From Paludibacter sp. 221 (lineage in GTDB: Bacteria > Bacteroidota > Bacteroidia > Bacteroidales > Paludibacteraceae), in NCBI RefSeq assembly GCF_010501035.1, contig NZ_QVMH01000018.1, forward strand, positions 1-51,319: DNA of 51,319 bases, in the 5' to 3' direction. The notes beneath the pieces were generated by a model. It saw only the letters and a program-made list of their open reading frames with translations, was not told the DNA's origin and ran no database searches. Below are positions 42,829-51,319 of the stretch, piece after piece; position 1 is the first letter of the stretch; each line of letters begins with the position of its first letter. The translations under genes and the position numbers were made by a program.

Positions 42829-44124
42829 TTATTTTAACTGCGATGGTTCGTCTTTATCATTAGCCCAACCCAGACGGTCGATAAGGTAGAACAGTCCACC
42901 CATTAGCATACCTACTATGGTAGCAAGCGACATCCCTTTTAGCTGTACATTGCCAATCTGGATAAATACTCCCGAAAGACCTACAACGAATACAATGGCA
43001 GTCATAGCCAGATTGCGTGCTTTGGCATAGTTTACCTTTTTGTCTACTATGAGCCGGATACCCGAAGCCCCAATCATCCCATAAAGCAGAAAGCTGATTC
43101 CACCCATTACCGGGCCGGGTATGGAACTGATAAGAGCCGAGGCAGGAGCAAAGAAAGCCAGCAATATAGAGATAACAGCCGCGCCTCCGATTACCCAAAC
43201 GCTATACACCTTTGTAACAGCCATTACTCCGATGTTTTCTCCATAAGTAGTGGTAGGTACCGAGCCGCAAAGACCGGATATTGTAGTGGAAAGACCATCA
43301 GAGAAAAGCGTGCGTTCTAATCCGGGGTCTTTCAGTAAGTCGCGCCCGATAATTTCGCTCGTTACCACCTGATGCCCTATGTGCTCTGATATAACAACCA
43401 GTGTGGCGGGCAGTATTATAAGAATGGCTTGTAGATTGAATTTAGGGAACATGAAATGCGGAACGGCAAAAAGATTTGATTCAACTACAGGAGCGAAATC
43501 AACCAACCCTAAAAACAGAGCGAGTACATACCCCGTAATAATGGCTATAAGTATGGAAATAGCTGCCGCGAATCCTTTAAACAGCACTTGCCCCAGCACA
43601 GCTATGCCGATTGTAACGATAAATACAAGGGCAAACGTAGGGTTGATTTGTGTGTAGGTATCGCTCAAAATGAGGCCTCCGTTGCTTGCTGCCGTACCTG
43701 CCAGTTCGAGCCCGATAAGAGCAACTACAGGCCCCATTGCAGCGGGAGGCAATACGTAATCAATCCATTTTGTCCCTACAAACTTTACAAGTACGGCTAA
43801 TAGGCACAGAACCAATCCTGAAACGACGAATCCGCCTAAAGCGTACTGAAAGCCGAAATCCGGATTGGCTAACAACAAGAAGGTAGGGGATAAGAATGCA
43901 AAACTTGAGCCAAGGTATGCAGGCGATTTTCCTTTAGTGATGAGAATGAAGAGCAGCGTGCCGATACCATTCATCAATAGTACGATACCTGCATTCATGC
44001 CAAACAACCAAGGTACTAAAACCGATGCGCTGAACATGGCAAACGTATGCTGAATACTTAACGGGATTCCCTTCAGCAAAGGAACTTTTTCTTCTACTTG
44101 AATAATTCTTCTTTCCGAACTCAT
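42829..44124 (-). CDS. uraA: Uracil permease (NCS2 family)
   Basis: This 431-residue inner-membrane transporter has 14 hydrophobic segments and an N-terminal 'PLLKGIPLSIQHTFAMFSASVLVPWLFGMN'. The family motifs 'AYLGSSFAFLSP', 'VALIGLELAG', 'VVISEHIGHQVVTSEIIGRDLLKDPGLERTLFSDGLSTTISGLCGSVPTTTYGENIGVMAVTKVYS' (Glu-rich substrate and proton sites) and 'PGPVMGGISFLLYGMIG' are all present. It takes up uracil with protons. The gene is downstream of upp, 86 bp away, so uptake and salvage are coupled. Confidence 0.95.
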   Translation of the reverse strand: MSSERRIIQVEEKVPLLKGIPLSIQHTFAMFSASVLVPWLFGMNAGIVLLMNGIGTLLFILITKGKSPAYLGSSFAFLSPTFLLLANPDFGFQYALGGFVVSGLVLCLLAVLVKFVGTKWIDYVLPPAAMGPVVALIGLELAGTAASNGGLILSDTYTQINPTFALVFIVTIGIAVLGQVLFKGFAAAISILIAIITGYVLALFLGLVDFAPVVESNLFAVPHFMFPKFNLQAILIILPATLVVISEHIGHQVVTSEIIGRDLLKDPGLERTLFSDGLSTTISGLCGSVPTTTYGENIGVMAVTKVYSVWVIGGAAVISILLAFFAPASALISSIPGPVMGGISFLLYGMIGASGIRLIVDKKVNYAKARNLAMTAIVFVVGLSGVFIQIGNVQLKGMSLATIVGMLMGGLFYLIDRLGWANDKDEPSQLK

Positions 44125-44139
44125 GATATTTTATGATTT

Positions 44140-44208
44140 AATGTGCCAATATGCTAATATGCCAATAGAACTGGTGAAACAAATTCACTACTCGCTACTC
44201 GCTACTGA
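44140..44208. repeat. Short tandem words between upp and uraA
   Basis: atgtgccaatatgctaatatgccaat (44141-44166) resembles the gtgccaat tandem near 50862-50893. actcgctactcgctactg (44191-44208) is a second tandem. Non-coding. Confidence 0.5.
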
Positions 44209-44210
44209 AA

Positions 44211-44840
44211 CTACTTTGTTCCAAAAATACGATCTCCCGCATCACCCAGTCCGGGAAGGATATAAGCGTTTTCGTCGAGGCACTCATCAAGTGCTGCGGT
44301 GTAAATATCTACATCAGGATGATTTTGTTGAATCACCTTTACGCCTTCGGGAGCAGCTACCAGACACATCAGGCGTATGGTAGAGCAGCCATTCTTTTTC
44401 AACAGGTCTATCGCATCCGACGCGCTTCCTCCGGTAGCCAGCATTGGGTCGCACAGGATAACCTCGCGTTGTTCTATATCGAAAGGCAGTTTGCTATAGT
44501 AAAATACGGGCTGACAAGTATCGTGGTCGCGATAAAGCCCGATATGCCCTACTTTAGCCACAGGCAGTAAATTCAGCAATCCATCTACCATGCCCAGTCC
44601 GGCGCGTAGTATGGGTACAATGGCAAGCTTCTTACCCTTAATGAGTTTCGATTTCATCTTTTTCATCGGGGTTTCTATTTCAATTTCTGATAGGGGCAGG
44701 TCTTTTGTAAGTTCATAGCCCATTAATATGGAAATTTCTTTCAACAGTTCGCGAAAATCCTTAGAGCCCGTTTTTTTCATACGCATAATGGTTAGTTTAT
44801 GCTGTATCATCGGGTGGTCGATAATATATAATTTACTCAT
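44211..44840 (-). CDS. upp: Uracil phosphoribosyltransferase
   Basis: The 209-residue enzyme (from Met at 44840; an upstream Met at 44861 lies in the promoter region) converts uracil plus PRPP to UMP. The PRPP-binding motif is '[18 protein letters not shown]', the uracil-binding C-terminal motif '[14 protein letters not shown]', and '[15 protein letters not shown]' is typical of the family. A -7 box on the minus strand (tacttttg, 44859-44866) would put the transcript start some 10-15 nt upstream of the chosen start, which supports it. Forms a unit with uraA. Confidence 0.96.
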   Translation of the reverse strand: MSKLYIIDHPMIQHKLTIMRMKKTGSKDFRELLKEISILMGYELTKDLPLSEIEIETPMKKMKSKLIKGKKLAIVPILRAGLGMVDGLLNLLPVAKVGHIGLYRDHDTCQPVFYYSKLPFDIEQREVILCDPMLATGGSASDAIDLLKKNGCSTIRLMCLVAAPEGVKVIQQNHPDVDIYTAALDECLDENAYILPGLGDAGDRIFGTK

Positions 44841-44858
44841 GAGATAATATGTTTTTTG

Positions 44859-44866
44859 CAAAAGTA
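44859..44866 (-). promoter_or_regulatory. -7 box of upp
   Basis: Reads tacttttg on the minus strand, a full TAnnTTTG match, 18 bp ahead of the start codon. Confidence 0.5.
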
Positions 44867-45126
44867 ATAAATTTATGGAAAAAACTTAGGAGATATAACA
44901 TTAACTCGGGGCAACGCACCAAAAATACATATTGAACACCAAATTCATCAGATATTGTTCTTTTGTTTCTCGCTCTCAAACTCCCTCTCAAAAACTTTTT
45001 CCTGGAAAGCGGGAGAGGCCGAGAGGGATTTAGGGAGATTTATAGTATCCTCATTTTATTCTTTTGTCCTCGAGGTCAGTGTATTCCGTGTGCTGATTAT
45101 CACTTTTTAGATAACCTCCGGCAGAA

Positions 45127-45281
45127 AACCTTATTTTCAGAAATAAACCTTAGTAATAGTGGCAGAGACCAGTATCGCCAACCTTATTACTTTATTTATT
45201 CTTTGTTATCCAATAAGCTAATAAGGTTTAGTTTTATGAGAGATATTAGAGTTACTAAGGTTTATTTCTGAAAATAAGGTT
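45127..45281. repeat. 155-bp element with 30-bp perfect inverted arms
   Basis: The arms (45127-45156 and 45252-45281) are perfect over 30 bp and contain aaccttattttcag and ttactaaggttt. The same words occur in the 84-bp repeat at 34687-34770 and 42554-42637. The interior has ccttattactttatttatt and a 20-bp match (gtttagttttatgagagata, 45227-45246) to 34203-34222 downstream of the LamG gene. Confidence 0.8.
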
Positions 45282-45283
45282 AT

Positions 45284-45398
45284 ACTACCTCTCGTTGCAA
45301 ACGAGAGGCAGGTATAAAGCGCAGGTTAAAGCTTAACTTGGGCTTACAGTTCTTAAAGCCATGATTATTCTAATGCTTGAAGTCTTCCGGTCACGGCT
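45284..45398. repeat. Hairpin plus decayed copy of the 270-bp nested repeat
   Basis: tacctctcgttgcaaacgagaggcaggta (45286-45314) is a strong hairpin like cccctcgttgcaaacgaggg at 28096-28115. 45317-45398 aligns with pieces of 21228-21388 (aaagcgcaggttaa, cttaacttgggctt, cttccgg-cacg) but lacks the middle. Confidence 0.55.
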
Positions 45399-45409
45399 GC
45401 CTGCCGGAT

Positions 45410-45560
45410 ACTCCGTAGGAGTATGAGTTTGGTAAACGTGTGTTATAATGGATTTTATTCGTGCCGTAGGTACGAAACTTTTGTAGCGAGTAGCGTACCT
45501 ACGGCACGCAAGTATGACATGGTGAAACTAGCTATTACCAAACAGCCGTCTCTATGGGAC
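45410..45560 (+). repeat. ~150-bp nested palindrome, copy D
   Basis: actccgtaggagt (45410-45422), agtttggtaa (45426-45435) facing attaccaaac (45534-45543), inner cgtgccgtaggtacg (45460-45474) / cgtacctacggcacg (45494-45508), right end gtctctatgggac (45548-45560). Followed, as in copy C, by tttaaa. Confidence 0.85.
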
Positions 45561-45634
45561 TTTAAAAATTAAAGTGATATTTTGAGTGGAAAGGCAGGTC
45601 TTCTATCGTGTCTTATTGTGAAATGATTGATATT

Positions 45635-46204
45635 TTAATAATCTTCTTCACCCTCAATCCAAAAATCATATAAGCTCTCTTTATTAATATGATAGCAGTA
45701 TTTTTTTGCAAGAAACTCTAAATCGTCTGAAGTTTCTATTGTAATCCATCCATGAAAACGAAGTAAATGACAGAACCGCTCTGCTTTATAATTACGTCCT
45801 GATTTTACAAAACGCAACATCAGATTATAATACTGATATAAATGGATATTATCTCTGAAATAGTCCTTGTTTTCTTTTTTTGTAAAGCGGTCGAGATAAA
45901 CATTTATTTCGTTTATTCCTCTGTCGATAATATAGTCGTTTGGTAGCTTTAGCTCTTGCATAACGGAGTCAACGGTCATCATCTCCTCTTTTGATACACT
46001 TGATTTTACAATTTTTCGGAAAACGACTAATGCATCTTCCGGCTGTTCGTAAAATTCATAACCGCGTGGCATGTCGGTTAGTAACTCTGATTCAGCAAGT
46101 TTGGATTTATCTTTTATTATATAATAGCGCTCTTTTCCGTTTTTGGTCAGGCTTACTTTAACATAATGTGCTTTTTTTTTACGGTTAATGTATTCTAAGG
46201 GCAT
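45635..46204 (-). CDS. Uncharacterised conserved protein
   Basis: This 189-residue cytoplasmic protein is highly charged. The opening 'LEYINRKKKAHYVKVSLTKNGKERYYIIKDKSK...DMPRGYEFYEQPEDALVVFRK' resembles a recurrent pattern of uncharacterised bacterial proteins (YxNRxxxxYY...K.KYY...MPxGYExYExPE.A.V..R). The C-terminal half is helical and rich in Tyr/Phe ('DYFRDNIHLYQYYNLMLRFVKSGRNYKAERFCHLLRFHGWITIET'). No catalytic motif is recognised. It is downstream of mutB but separated by a terminator, and repeats follow it. A small standalone gene of unknown role. Confidence 0.6.
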   Translation of the reverse strand: MPLEYINRKKKAHYVKVSLTKNGKERYYIIKDKSKLAESELLTDMPRGYEFYEQPEDALVVFRKIVKSSVSKEEMMTVDSVMQELKLPNDYIIDRGINEINVYLDRFTKKENKDYFRDNIHLYQYYNLMLRFVKSGRNYKAERFCHLLRFHGWITIETSDDLEFLAKKYCYHINKESLYDFWIEGEEDY

Positions 46205-46235
46205 AAATTTGAGTTTAAGATGTGAGGTATTATGA

Positions 46236-46268
46236 ACAAACCCGCTTAAAAAGGTTAGGCGGGTTTGT
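46236..46268 (-). terminator. Terminator of the mut operon
   Basis: A 10-bp perfect stem acaaacccgc / gcgggtttgt, extended by further A-T/G-U pairs, 45 bp after the mutB stop. The T-run on the minus strand is weak. Confidence 0.65.
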
Positions 46269-46312
46269 CTATAAGGTTTTAAGTCTCTTTATGTGAAAGG
46301 CTTAAAAAGAGC

Positions 46313-48442
46313 CTACTCTTCCAGCAAAATATCCATAATGGTAACAGCCGCTTTTGCAACGCTTGTACCAGGACCGAAGATTGCTGCTACGCCTGCTTTG
46401 TACAAGAAATCGTAGTCTTGTGCAGGGATAACACCTCCGGCAATTACGATGATGTCTTCGCGTCCCAGTTTTTTAAGCTCTTCAATTACTTGTGGAACAA
46501 GGGTTTTGTGTCCGGCAGCAAGCGAAGATACGCCCATTATGTTTACGTCGTTTTCTACCGCTTGCTTAGCAGCTTCGGCAGGTGTCTGGAACAAGGGGCC
46601 CATATCCACGTCGAATCCGCAGTCGGCATAACCCGTTGCTACTACTTTTGCTCCACGGTCGTGTCCGTCCTGACCCATTTTTGCAATCATGATACGTGGA
46701 CGACGACCTTCTTTTTTCGCGAATTGTTCCGTAAGCTCTGTTGCCCGTTGGAAATCGCTGTCGTTTTTGGTTTCTGAAGAATACACGCCTGAAATAGTTC
46801 TGATTGTTGCTTTATAACGTCCTGCTACTGCTTCGCAGGCATCTGATATTTCTCCTAACGATGCACGTACGCGAGCAGCTTCTACTGCCAGTTCGAGCAA
46901 GTTGCCTTTACCTGTTTTAGCACATTCGGTAATTGCTGCCAATGCTTTTTGTACATCGGCTTCGTTACGGTTGGCACGCAGTTGTTTCAGCCGTGCTATT
47001 TGTTGTTCGCGAACGGCTGTATTGTCGATTTCCAGAATATCGATTGGGTCTTCTTTTTCCAAGCGGTATTTGTTTACACCTACAATAGTTTGGTTGCCTG
47101 AGTCGATGCGTGCTTGTGTGCGTGCGGCAGCTTCTTCGATACGCATTTTGGGGATACCTGTTTCGATAGCCGCAGCCATACCGCCCAATTTCTCTACTTC
47201 TTCGATTAACGCCCAAGCCTTTTCTGCAATTTCATTTGTCAGGGCTTCTACATAATAAGAACCTGCCCAAGGGTCGATTTCTTTTGTAATTTGGGTTTCT
47301 TCCTGAATATAAATCTGGGTATTACGTGCTATACGTGCCGAGAAATCTGTTGGCAGGGCGATAGCCTCGTCCAATGCGTTGGTGTGGAGCGATTGGGTGT
47401 GTCCTAATGCTGCTCCCATTGCTTCGATACAGGTACGTCCTACGTTGTTGAACGGGTCTTGCTCGGTAAGCGACCAACCCGATGTTTGCGAGTGCGTACG
47501 CAATGCCAGCGATTTCGGATTTTTCGGATTGAACTGTTTTACAATTTTAGCCCAAAGCAGACGCGCTGCACGCATCTTGGCTATTTCCATGAAATGGTTC
47601 ATCCCGATAGCCCAGAAGAACGACAAACGTGGCGCAAAAGCGTCGATGTCCATTCCTGCATTCACCCCTGCCCGAAGATATTCCAATCCATCGGCAAGTG
47701 TGTAAGCCAACTCGATATCGGCAGTAGCACCAGCTTCCTGCATGTGGTAACCCGAGATAGAAATAGAGTTGAATTTAGGCATGTTCTTAGCTGTATATTC
47801 AAAAATATCAGCAATGATTTTCATCGAGAATTTTGGAGGGTAAATATAAGTGTTACGCACCATGAATTCTTTCAGAATATCGTTCTGGATAGTTCCTGCC
47901 ATTTCTTCCAATTTAGCGCCTTGCTCCAGTCCGGCATTGATGTAAAATGCCAACACAGGAAGTACAGCACCGTTCATTGTCATAGATACCGACATCTTAT
48001 TCAATGGGATACCATCGAAAAGGATTTTCATATCTTCTACCGAGCAGATTGAAACACCCGCTTTACCTACATCACCTACTACACGCTCGTGGTCGGCGTC
48101 GTAGCCGCGGTGTGTGGCAAGGTCGAACGCTACAGACAGGCCTTTTTGTCCTGATGCTAAGTTGCGGCGGTAAAACGCGTTTGATTCTTCGGCAGTAGAA
48201 AATCCGGCGTACTGACGGATTGTCCACGGACGCATAGCGTACATACCGCTGTACGGACCACGTAAGAATGGCGGCAGTCCGGCTGCGTAATTTAATTGCT
48301 CCAACCCTTTCAGGTCGTTTTTGCTGTATACAGGTTTCACCGGAATCTGTTCGGGTGTCAGCCATGTATCGTTGTTATGTTGCTCAGGAGTTTTCCCTGC
48401 AACAAAATCTTCTATATTTATGTCTTTAAAATTTGGTTTCAT
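46313..48442 (-). CDS. mutB: Methylmalonyl-CoA mutase large subunit
   Basis: The 709-residue catalytic subunit isomerises succinyl-CoA and (R)-methylmalonyl-CoA with adenosylcobalamin, the route to propionate in Bacteroidales. The TIM barrel carries '[54 protein letters not shown]', '[32 protein letters not shown]' and '[28 protein letters not shown]'. The B12 domain has the base-off motif '[23 protein letters not shown]' with cobalt-ligating His594, 'SSLAAGH' and '[10 protein letters not shown]'. It is the last gene of the operon; mutA lies upstream but a GxxExxY gene is wedged between. Confidence 0.97.
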   Translation of the reverse strand: MKPNFKDINIEDFVAGKTPEQHNNDTWLTPEQIPVKPVYSKNDLKGLEQLNYAAGLPPFLRGPYSGMYAMRPWTIRQYAGFSTAEESNAFYRRNLASGQKGLSVAFDLATHRGYDADHERVVGDVGKAGVSICSVEDMKILFDGIPLNKMSVSMTMNGAVLPVLAFYINAGLEQGAKLEEMAGTIQNDILKEFMVRNTYIYPPKFSMKIIADIFEYTAKNMPKFNSISISGYHMQEAGATADIELAYTLADGLEYLRAGVNAGMDIDAFAPRLSFFWAIGMNHFMEIAKMRAARLLWAKIVKQFNPKNPKSLALRTHSQTSGWSLTEQDPFNNVGRTCIEAMGAALGHTQSLHTNALDEAIALPTDFSARIARNTQIYIQEETQITKEIDPWAGSYYVEALTNEIAEKAWALIEEVEKLGGMAAAIETGIPKMRIEEAAARTQARIDSGNQTIVGVNKYRLEKEDPIDILEIDNTAVREQQIARLKQLRANRNEADVQKALAAITECAKTGKGNLLELAVEAARVRASLGEISDACEAVAGRYKATIRTISGVYSSETKNDSDFQRATELTEQFAKKEGRRPRIMIAKMGQDGHDRGAKVVATGYADCGFDVDMGPLFQTPAEAAKQAVENDVNIMGVSSLAAGHKTLVPQVIEELKKLGREDIIVIAGGVIPAQDYDFLYKAGVAAIFGPGTSVAKAAVTIMDILLEE

Positions 48443-48457
48443 TTTTTTGAGAGTTTC

Positions 48458-48478
48458 AACACGGAGACACTAAGACAC
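48458..48478. repeat. 21-bp inverted repeat, left copy
   Basis: aacacggagacactaagaca plus c. Its reverse complement matches 48945-48965 at 20 of 21 positions. It lies 16 bp upstream of the mutB start codon and just past the 3' end of the GxxExxY gene. A partial gtgagacacgaaa (48536-48548) is nearby. Confidence 0.8.
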
Positions 48479-48548
48479 CAAGTATTCTTAATTGTTCCAT
48501 GTGTTATTGTTGTTTCAAATGAATAATTTTTAATAGTGAGACACGAAA

Positions 48549-48938
48549 TTATATATAGCCATTTATTTTTCTTTTGATTCCATTTTTGATAAGTGGAACA
48601 TTGAAATTTATCAGGTATCCGAGTTTCTTATCAGCAAGTTTCATGTAAGTAAGTATTTGTACTTCGTGAACGGGCAACAATACTTCGCAGGCTTTGAGTT
48701 CTACTATGATTGTATCTTCCACTAAAATATCAATAATAAATTCTTTTTCGAGAATTGTTCCTTTGTAAGTTAGTGGTAATCTTACTTGACTGGTCACAGT
48801 CAAGCCCCGTGTTCTTAATTCTTGTAACATACAATGCTCATAAACCGATTCAAGCAAGCCGGGACCGAGTTCTTTGTGAACAGAATATGCTGCATCTACA
48901 ATTTTACTTCCTAATAAATCATACTCCGATTTATTCAT
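48549..48938 (-). CDS. GxxExxY protein (PDDEXK nuclease superfamily)
   Basis: This 129-residue protein carries the family name motif as Gly27-LL-Glu30-SV-Tyr33 in 'ELGPGLLESVYEHC'. The PDDEXK core follows: Asp70 in 'EFIIDILVED', Glu80-x-Lys82 in 'IIVELKA', and Gln94 in 'HEVQILTYMK', a complete D...ExK...Q set. This suggests an active endonuclease-like fold. The role of these proteins is unknown. The gene splits mutA from mutB and is enclosed by 21-bp inverted repeats, the right one directly supplying the sequence upstream of its start (cacggaaga-ATG). Together this looks like a small mobile cassette. Confidence 0.9.
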   Translation of the reverse strand: MNKSEYDLLGSKIVDAAYSVHKELGPGLLESVYEHCMLQELRTRGLTVTSQVRLPLTYKGTILEKEFIIDILVEDTIIVELKACEVLLPVHEVQILTYMKLADKKLGYLINFNVPLIKNGIKRKINGYI

Positions 48939-48944
48939 TCTTCC

Positions 48945-48965
48945 GTGTCTTTGTGTCTCCGTGTT
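48945..48965. repeat. 21-bp inverted repeat, right copy
   Basis: gtgtctttgtgtctccgtgt plus t, overlapping the first base of the mutA stop codon (tta, 48965-48967, on the plus strand). Inverted partner of 48458-48478. Confidence 0.8.
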
Positions 48966-50842
48966 TAATTATTTAACAAACGGTTGAATTCTTGCAACGT
49001 AGTCAACACATTAGAGCGCACATTGATGAAGTGCTGTATGCCTTGTGCTTTCAGGTCGTCCATTGAGGCCGGTGCTCCTGCTACAACGAATAAGAATTTG
49101 TCTTTTGCCAGTTTGTATGCTTCCGGCGCAAGTGTTTCGTATTCTTCGTCGCTCGAGCAAAGGATAATGATGTCTGCTCCCGCTTTTTCGGCAGCTTTTA
49201 CGCCTTCGTCTACTGTGTTGAATCCAAGATTGTCAATAATTTCGTATCCTGCACATGCAAAGAAGTTTGACGAGAATTGTGCACGTGCCAAGCGCATTGC
49301 CAGATTGCCGATGGTAAGCATGAATGCTTTTGGGCGTTTAGCTGCTTTTTCGGTAGCAAAACGGAGTGCTTCAAATTCTTCTCCACCGCGTACGCATGGC
49401 AATGTTTCCAGTTGTCCGTGTTCGTTGCTACATCCACATTTGCATGTGTGTGGTTCCAAATCTACTTTTTGCGAAGCCGATTCGGTAAAGTTAGGGAACT
49501 GGTTTGTACCCAACAGCACTTCTTTGCGGCTCGATATAGCTTTGAGGCGTGAGTCTGCCGTTTCTTTTATGTTTTTCTGAACTGAGCCGGATTTAACAGC
49601 GGCAAGGAATCCTCCTTGTTCTTCAATATCAAGGAAAAGTTTCCATGCTTGTTTTGCTATTTCGTTGGTCAGTGTTTCGATATAATATGAACCTGCACTT
49701 GGGTCGGTTACCTTGTCGAAGTGCGATTCTTCTTTCAGCAATAACTGTTGGTTACGTGCGATGCGTTCCGAGAAATCGTCGGCATTTTTGTAAACACAGT
49801 CGTATGGAAGTACAGTTAACGAATCTACACCTCCTATACTTGCGCTCATAGCCTCTGTTTGCGTGCGCAGCATGTTTACGTTAGCATCGAAAACAGTCAT
49901 GTTGAAAGTAGTTGTTTCGGCATGTATGTGCATTTTCGAAACTGCCTGACGGTTTTCTTCTACTTCTTCTTCCAGATATTTTTCTACTATTAAAGCCCAC
50001 AGCAGGCGTGCTGCACGGAATTTTGCAATTTCCATGAAATAGTTGCTTCCTACTCCGAAATTAAATTTAATGCGTTTTGCAGCCGTTGCAGGGTCTATTC
50101 CGGCTTCGTCCAGCATAGCAATATACTGATTTCCCCATGCCAGCGCATAGCCCAATTCTTGAGTAATGTGCGCGCCTGCATTGGTTAATGTCAGAGCGTT
50201 AACGCCTATTACACGGTAGTAAGGAAGCTGGTTTGCAGCTTCGATGGTAGCAATGGCTTTTTGTGTAATTTCTTCTTCCGACAGGTTTTTACCTTTCAGC
50301 AGCATTTTGCTGATGGGGTCAAAGTTTACTGAACCATGTAACTTCATCGGGTCGTAGTTCAACGACTTGAAGTAATTGTGCAGCAAGGTCAGTAAATCGG
50401 CAGAGCAGCTTATACAGGTTTGGAAGTTCAGTTCTACACTTTCGGCCTGAATACCGTGAAGCAGTATTGCAATAAAAGCTGCGCTCAGGTCTTTTTTGTT
50501 GATTTTGAACCCGATGGAAGTTACCCCTTTGTTTAGTATATCCAACGCTTTTTTGTTGGCTTCGGCAGGGTCTTCCACTTTGATTTCCTGACGGATGTGC
50601 CACTCGTTTGTGGTTTTAGTTCCACGTACATAAGGAAATTCTCCCGGTAAAAGATTGGTTATTTCCAGGTTTTCAATGTCCTCAGTCCTGTAAAAAGGAC
50701 GTACACTGAATCCTTCGTTGGTTTTCCAAATGAGCTTTTTATCAAAATCAGCTCCTTTGAGGTCGGCTACGATTTTCTCCATCCATTCCTGAGTCGTAAC
50801 GGCGGGAAAATCAGCCAATAAATTTAATTTGTTTTTTGCCAT
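48965..50842 (-). CDS. mutA: Methylmalonyl-CoA mutase small subunit
   Basis: This 625-residue partner of MutB is related to it over the whole length but lacks the catalytic residues of the large subunit. Shared barrel blocks are 'VIGVNALTLTNAGAHITQELGYALAWGNQYI', '[26 protein letters not shown]', 'THIHAETTTFNMTVFDANVNMLRTQTEAMSASIGGVDSLTVLPYD'-like and 'DPSAGSYYIETLTNEIAKQAWKLF'. The C-terminal B12-like domain has no DxHxxG motif ('LTIGNLAMRLARAQFSSNFFACAGYEI' in its place), as expected for the non-catalytic subunit. A Cys-rich loop 'HTCKCGCSNEHG' interrupts it. It is the first gene of the operon. A -7 candidate taattttg on the minus strand is at 50979-50986. Confidence 0.95.
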   Translation of the reverse strand: MAKNKLNLLADFPAVTTQEWMEKIVADLKGADFDKKLIWKTNEGFSVRPFYRTEDIENLEITNLLPGEFPYVRGTKTTNEWHIRQEIKVEDPAEANKKALDILNKGVTSIGFKINKKDLSAAFIAILLHGIQAESVELNFQTCISCSADLLTLLHNYFKSLNYDPMKLHGSVNFDPISKMLLKGKNLSEEEITQKAIATIEAANQLPYYRVIGVNALTLTNAGAHITQELGYALAWGNQYIAMLDEAGIDPATAAKRIKFNFGVGSNYFMEIAKFRAARLLWALIVEKYLEEEVEENRQAVSKMHIHAETTTFNMTVFDANVNMLRTQTEAMSASIGGVDSLTVLPYDCVYKNADDFSERIARNQQLLLKEESHFDKVTDPSAGSYYIETLTNEIAKQAWKLFLDIEEQGGFLAAVKSGSVQKNIKETADSRLKAISSRKEVLLGTNQFPNFTESASQKVDLEPHTCKCGCSNEHGQLETLPCVRGGEEFEALRFATEKAAKRPKAFMLTIGNLAMRLARAQFSSNFFACAGYEIIDNLGFNTVDEGVKAAEKAGADIIILCSSDEEYETLAPEAYKLAKDKFLFVVAGAPASMDDLKAQGIQHFINVRSNVLTTLQEFNRLLNN

Positions 50843-51319
50843 AATATATAGTTAGATAATAATGTGCCAATGTGCCAATGTGCCAATGTGCCAAATGTAT
50901 TGATATGCCAATTTCTTTAATCAATGGAATTGGCATATTATTTTTATCGGCATATCTGCACTTTTAAACAAACGATGGCAAAATTACTACTTTAAGTTTG
51001 TTTTCAGTATATTTTTTGCAAGAAAATAATGTTTGTTCATCCATGTATAACATGTGTTTTATAACATATAAAAACAATCGTGTTTTGTGGAAATGTTTTT
51101 CAGGGTTAGTTTTAAGCAAAAAGTTGCTGTTCCTGTTTTTTTTATTGTATTTGTATACAGAGAGGAAAGAGGCTTTTTTTTTGAAAAATTTAGCATCGTT
51201 TTTGCTCAAAAGGTATTTGGTTTTCCTGTAATGATGTTCTTAAAATACTATATTATTTTCGTATCTTTCCTCTAAAAAGGTATTAGTTACTCAGTATTTC
51301 ATTTTTTGTACTTCGCTCT
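50843..51319. other. Intergenic end of the window with tandem gtgccaat words
   Basis: The leader of mutA has the tandem gtgccaatgtgccaatgtgc (50862-50881 and onward to about 50893), then single gccaa words to 50913. A minus-strand -7 box is at 50979-50986. I looked for a B12 riboswitch and saw none of its conserved blocks. From 51000 to the end the DNA is AT-rich with no credible gene. Confidence 0.5.

Noticed and set aside
50862-50913. Tandem gtgccaat repeats considered as a CRISPR array
   Set aside because: Units are 8 bp with no spacers and no cas genes.
50843-51319. Cobalamin riboswitch expected near mutA
   Set aside because: None of the conserved B12-box blocks is visible in the leader.
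51284-51319. gttactcagta at the window end, also found at 11871-11881 beside the MITE-like element
   Set aside because: The match is only 11 bp and the terminal inverted repeat itself is not repeated; the window ends before it can be judged.

Overview
The window comes from a Bacteroidales bacterium, most like Dysgonomonas, Parabacteroides or Bacteroides. The evidence is a SusC/SusD pair with an ECF sigma/FecR switch, NVEALA peptides, a type IX-like sorting tail, a short SpeA-type decarboxylase, meso-diaminopimelate dehydrogenase, a two-subunit methylmalonyl-CoA mutase, and promoters of the TAnnTTTG (-7) type. I see no rRNA, tRNA, CRISPR array, phage or transposase gene.

Layout. (1) 206-9992, minus strand: an accessory export and cell-surface locus. 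It has a beta-propeller lipoprotein, two NVEALA-type secreted peptides, an orphan HlyD/RND-type adaptor, an O-antigen-ligase/TPR membrane protein, a thioredoxin-like/DUF1573 lipoprotein, a signal peptidase I and a transglutaminase-like lipoprotein. Two copies of a structured non-coding element lie inside it. This is the best candidate for an undescribed system. (2) 10219-18409: mixed housekeeping genes (EamA transporter, sugar O-acetyltransferase, argC, SpeA-like decarboxylase), an unknown two-helix membrane protein, and a dual-OB/DUF488 pair. A candidate small RNA with its own promoter and terminator lies between argC and speA. (3) 19211-34202, plus strand: a polysaccharide utilisation locus. 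It runs ECF sigma, FecR anti-sigma, SusC with STN domain, SusD, SusE-FISUMP lipoprotein, GH27, two GH123-like DUF4091 enzymes, and a LamG protein with a sorting tail. The enzymes suggest a glycan carrying alpha-galactose or alpha-GalNAc and beta-GalNAc. (4) 35123-38373: diaminopimelate dehydrogenase, a secreted propeller-like protein and a small membrane protein. (5) 38653-41968: pta, a divergent 3-hydroxyacyl-CoA dehydrogenase and ackA, the acetate branch with an inserted gene. (6) 42829-46204: uracil uptake and salvage (upp, uraA) and an unknown protein. (7) 46313-50842: methylmalonyl-CoA mutase mutA and mutB, separated by a GxxExxY PDDEXK-nuclease-like gene that is flanked by 21-bp inverted repeats.

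The intergenic DNA is packed with dispersed palindromic repeats. They include a roughly 150-bp nested palindrome in four same-orientation copies, a 270-bp nested inverted repeat with a solo half copy, an 84-bp unit in two inverted copies, a MITE-like 294-bp element with 16-bp terminal repeats, a 255-bp nested palindrome, and several families of short repeated 'words' near gene ends. All functions are inferred from sequence motifs read by eye; no database search was run.
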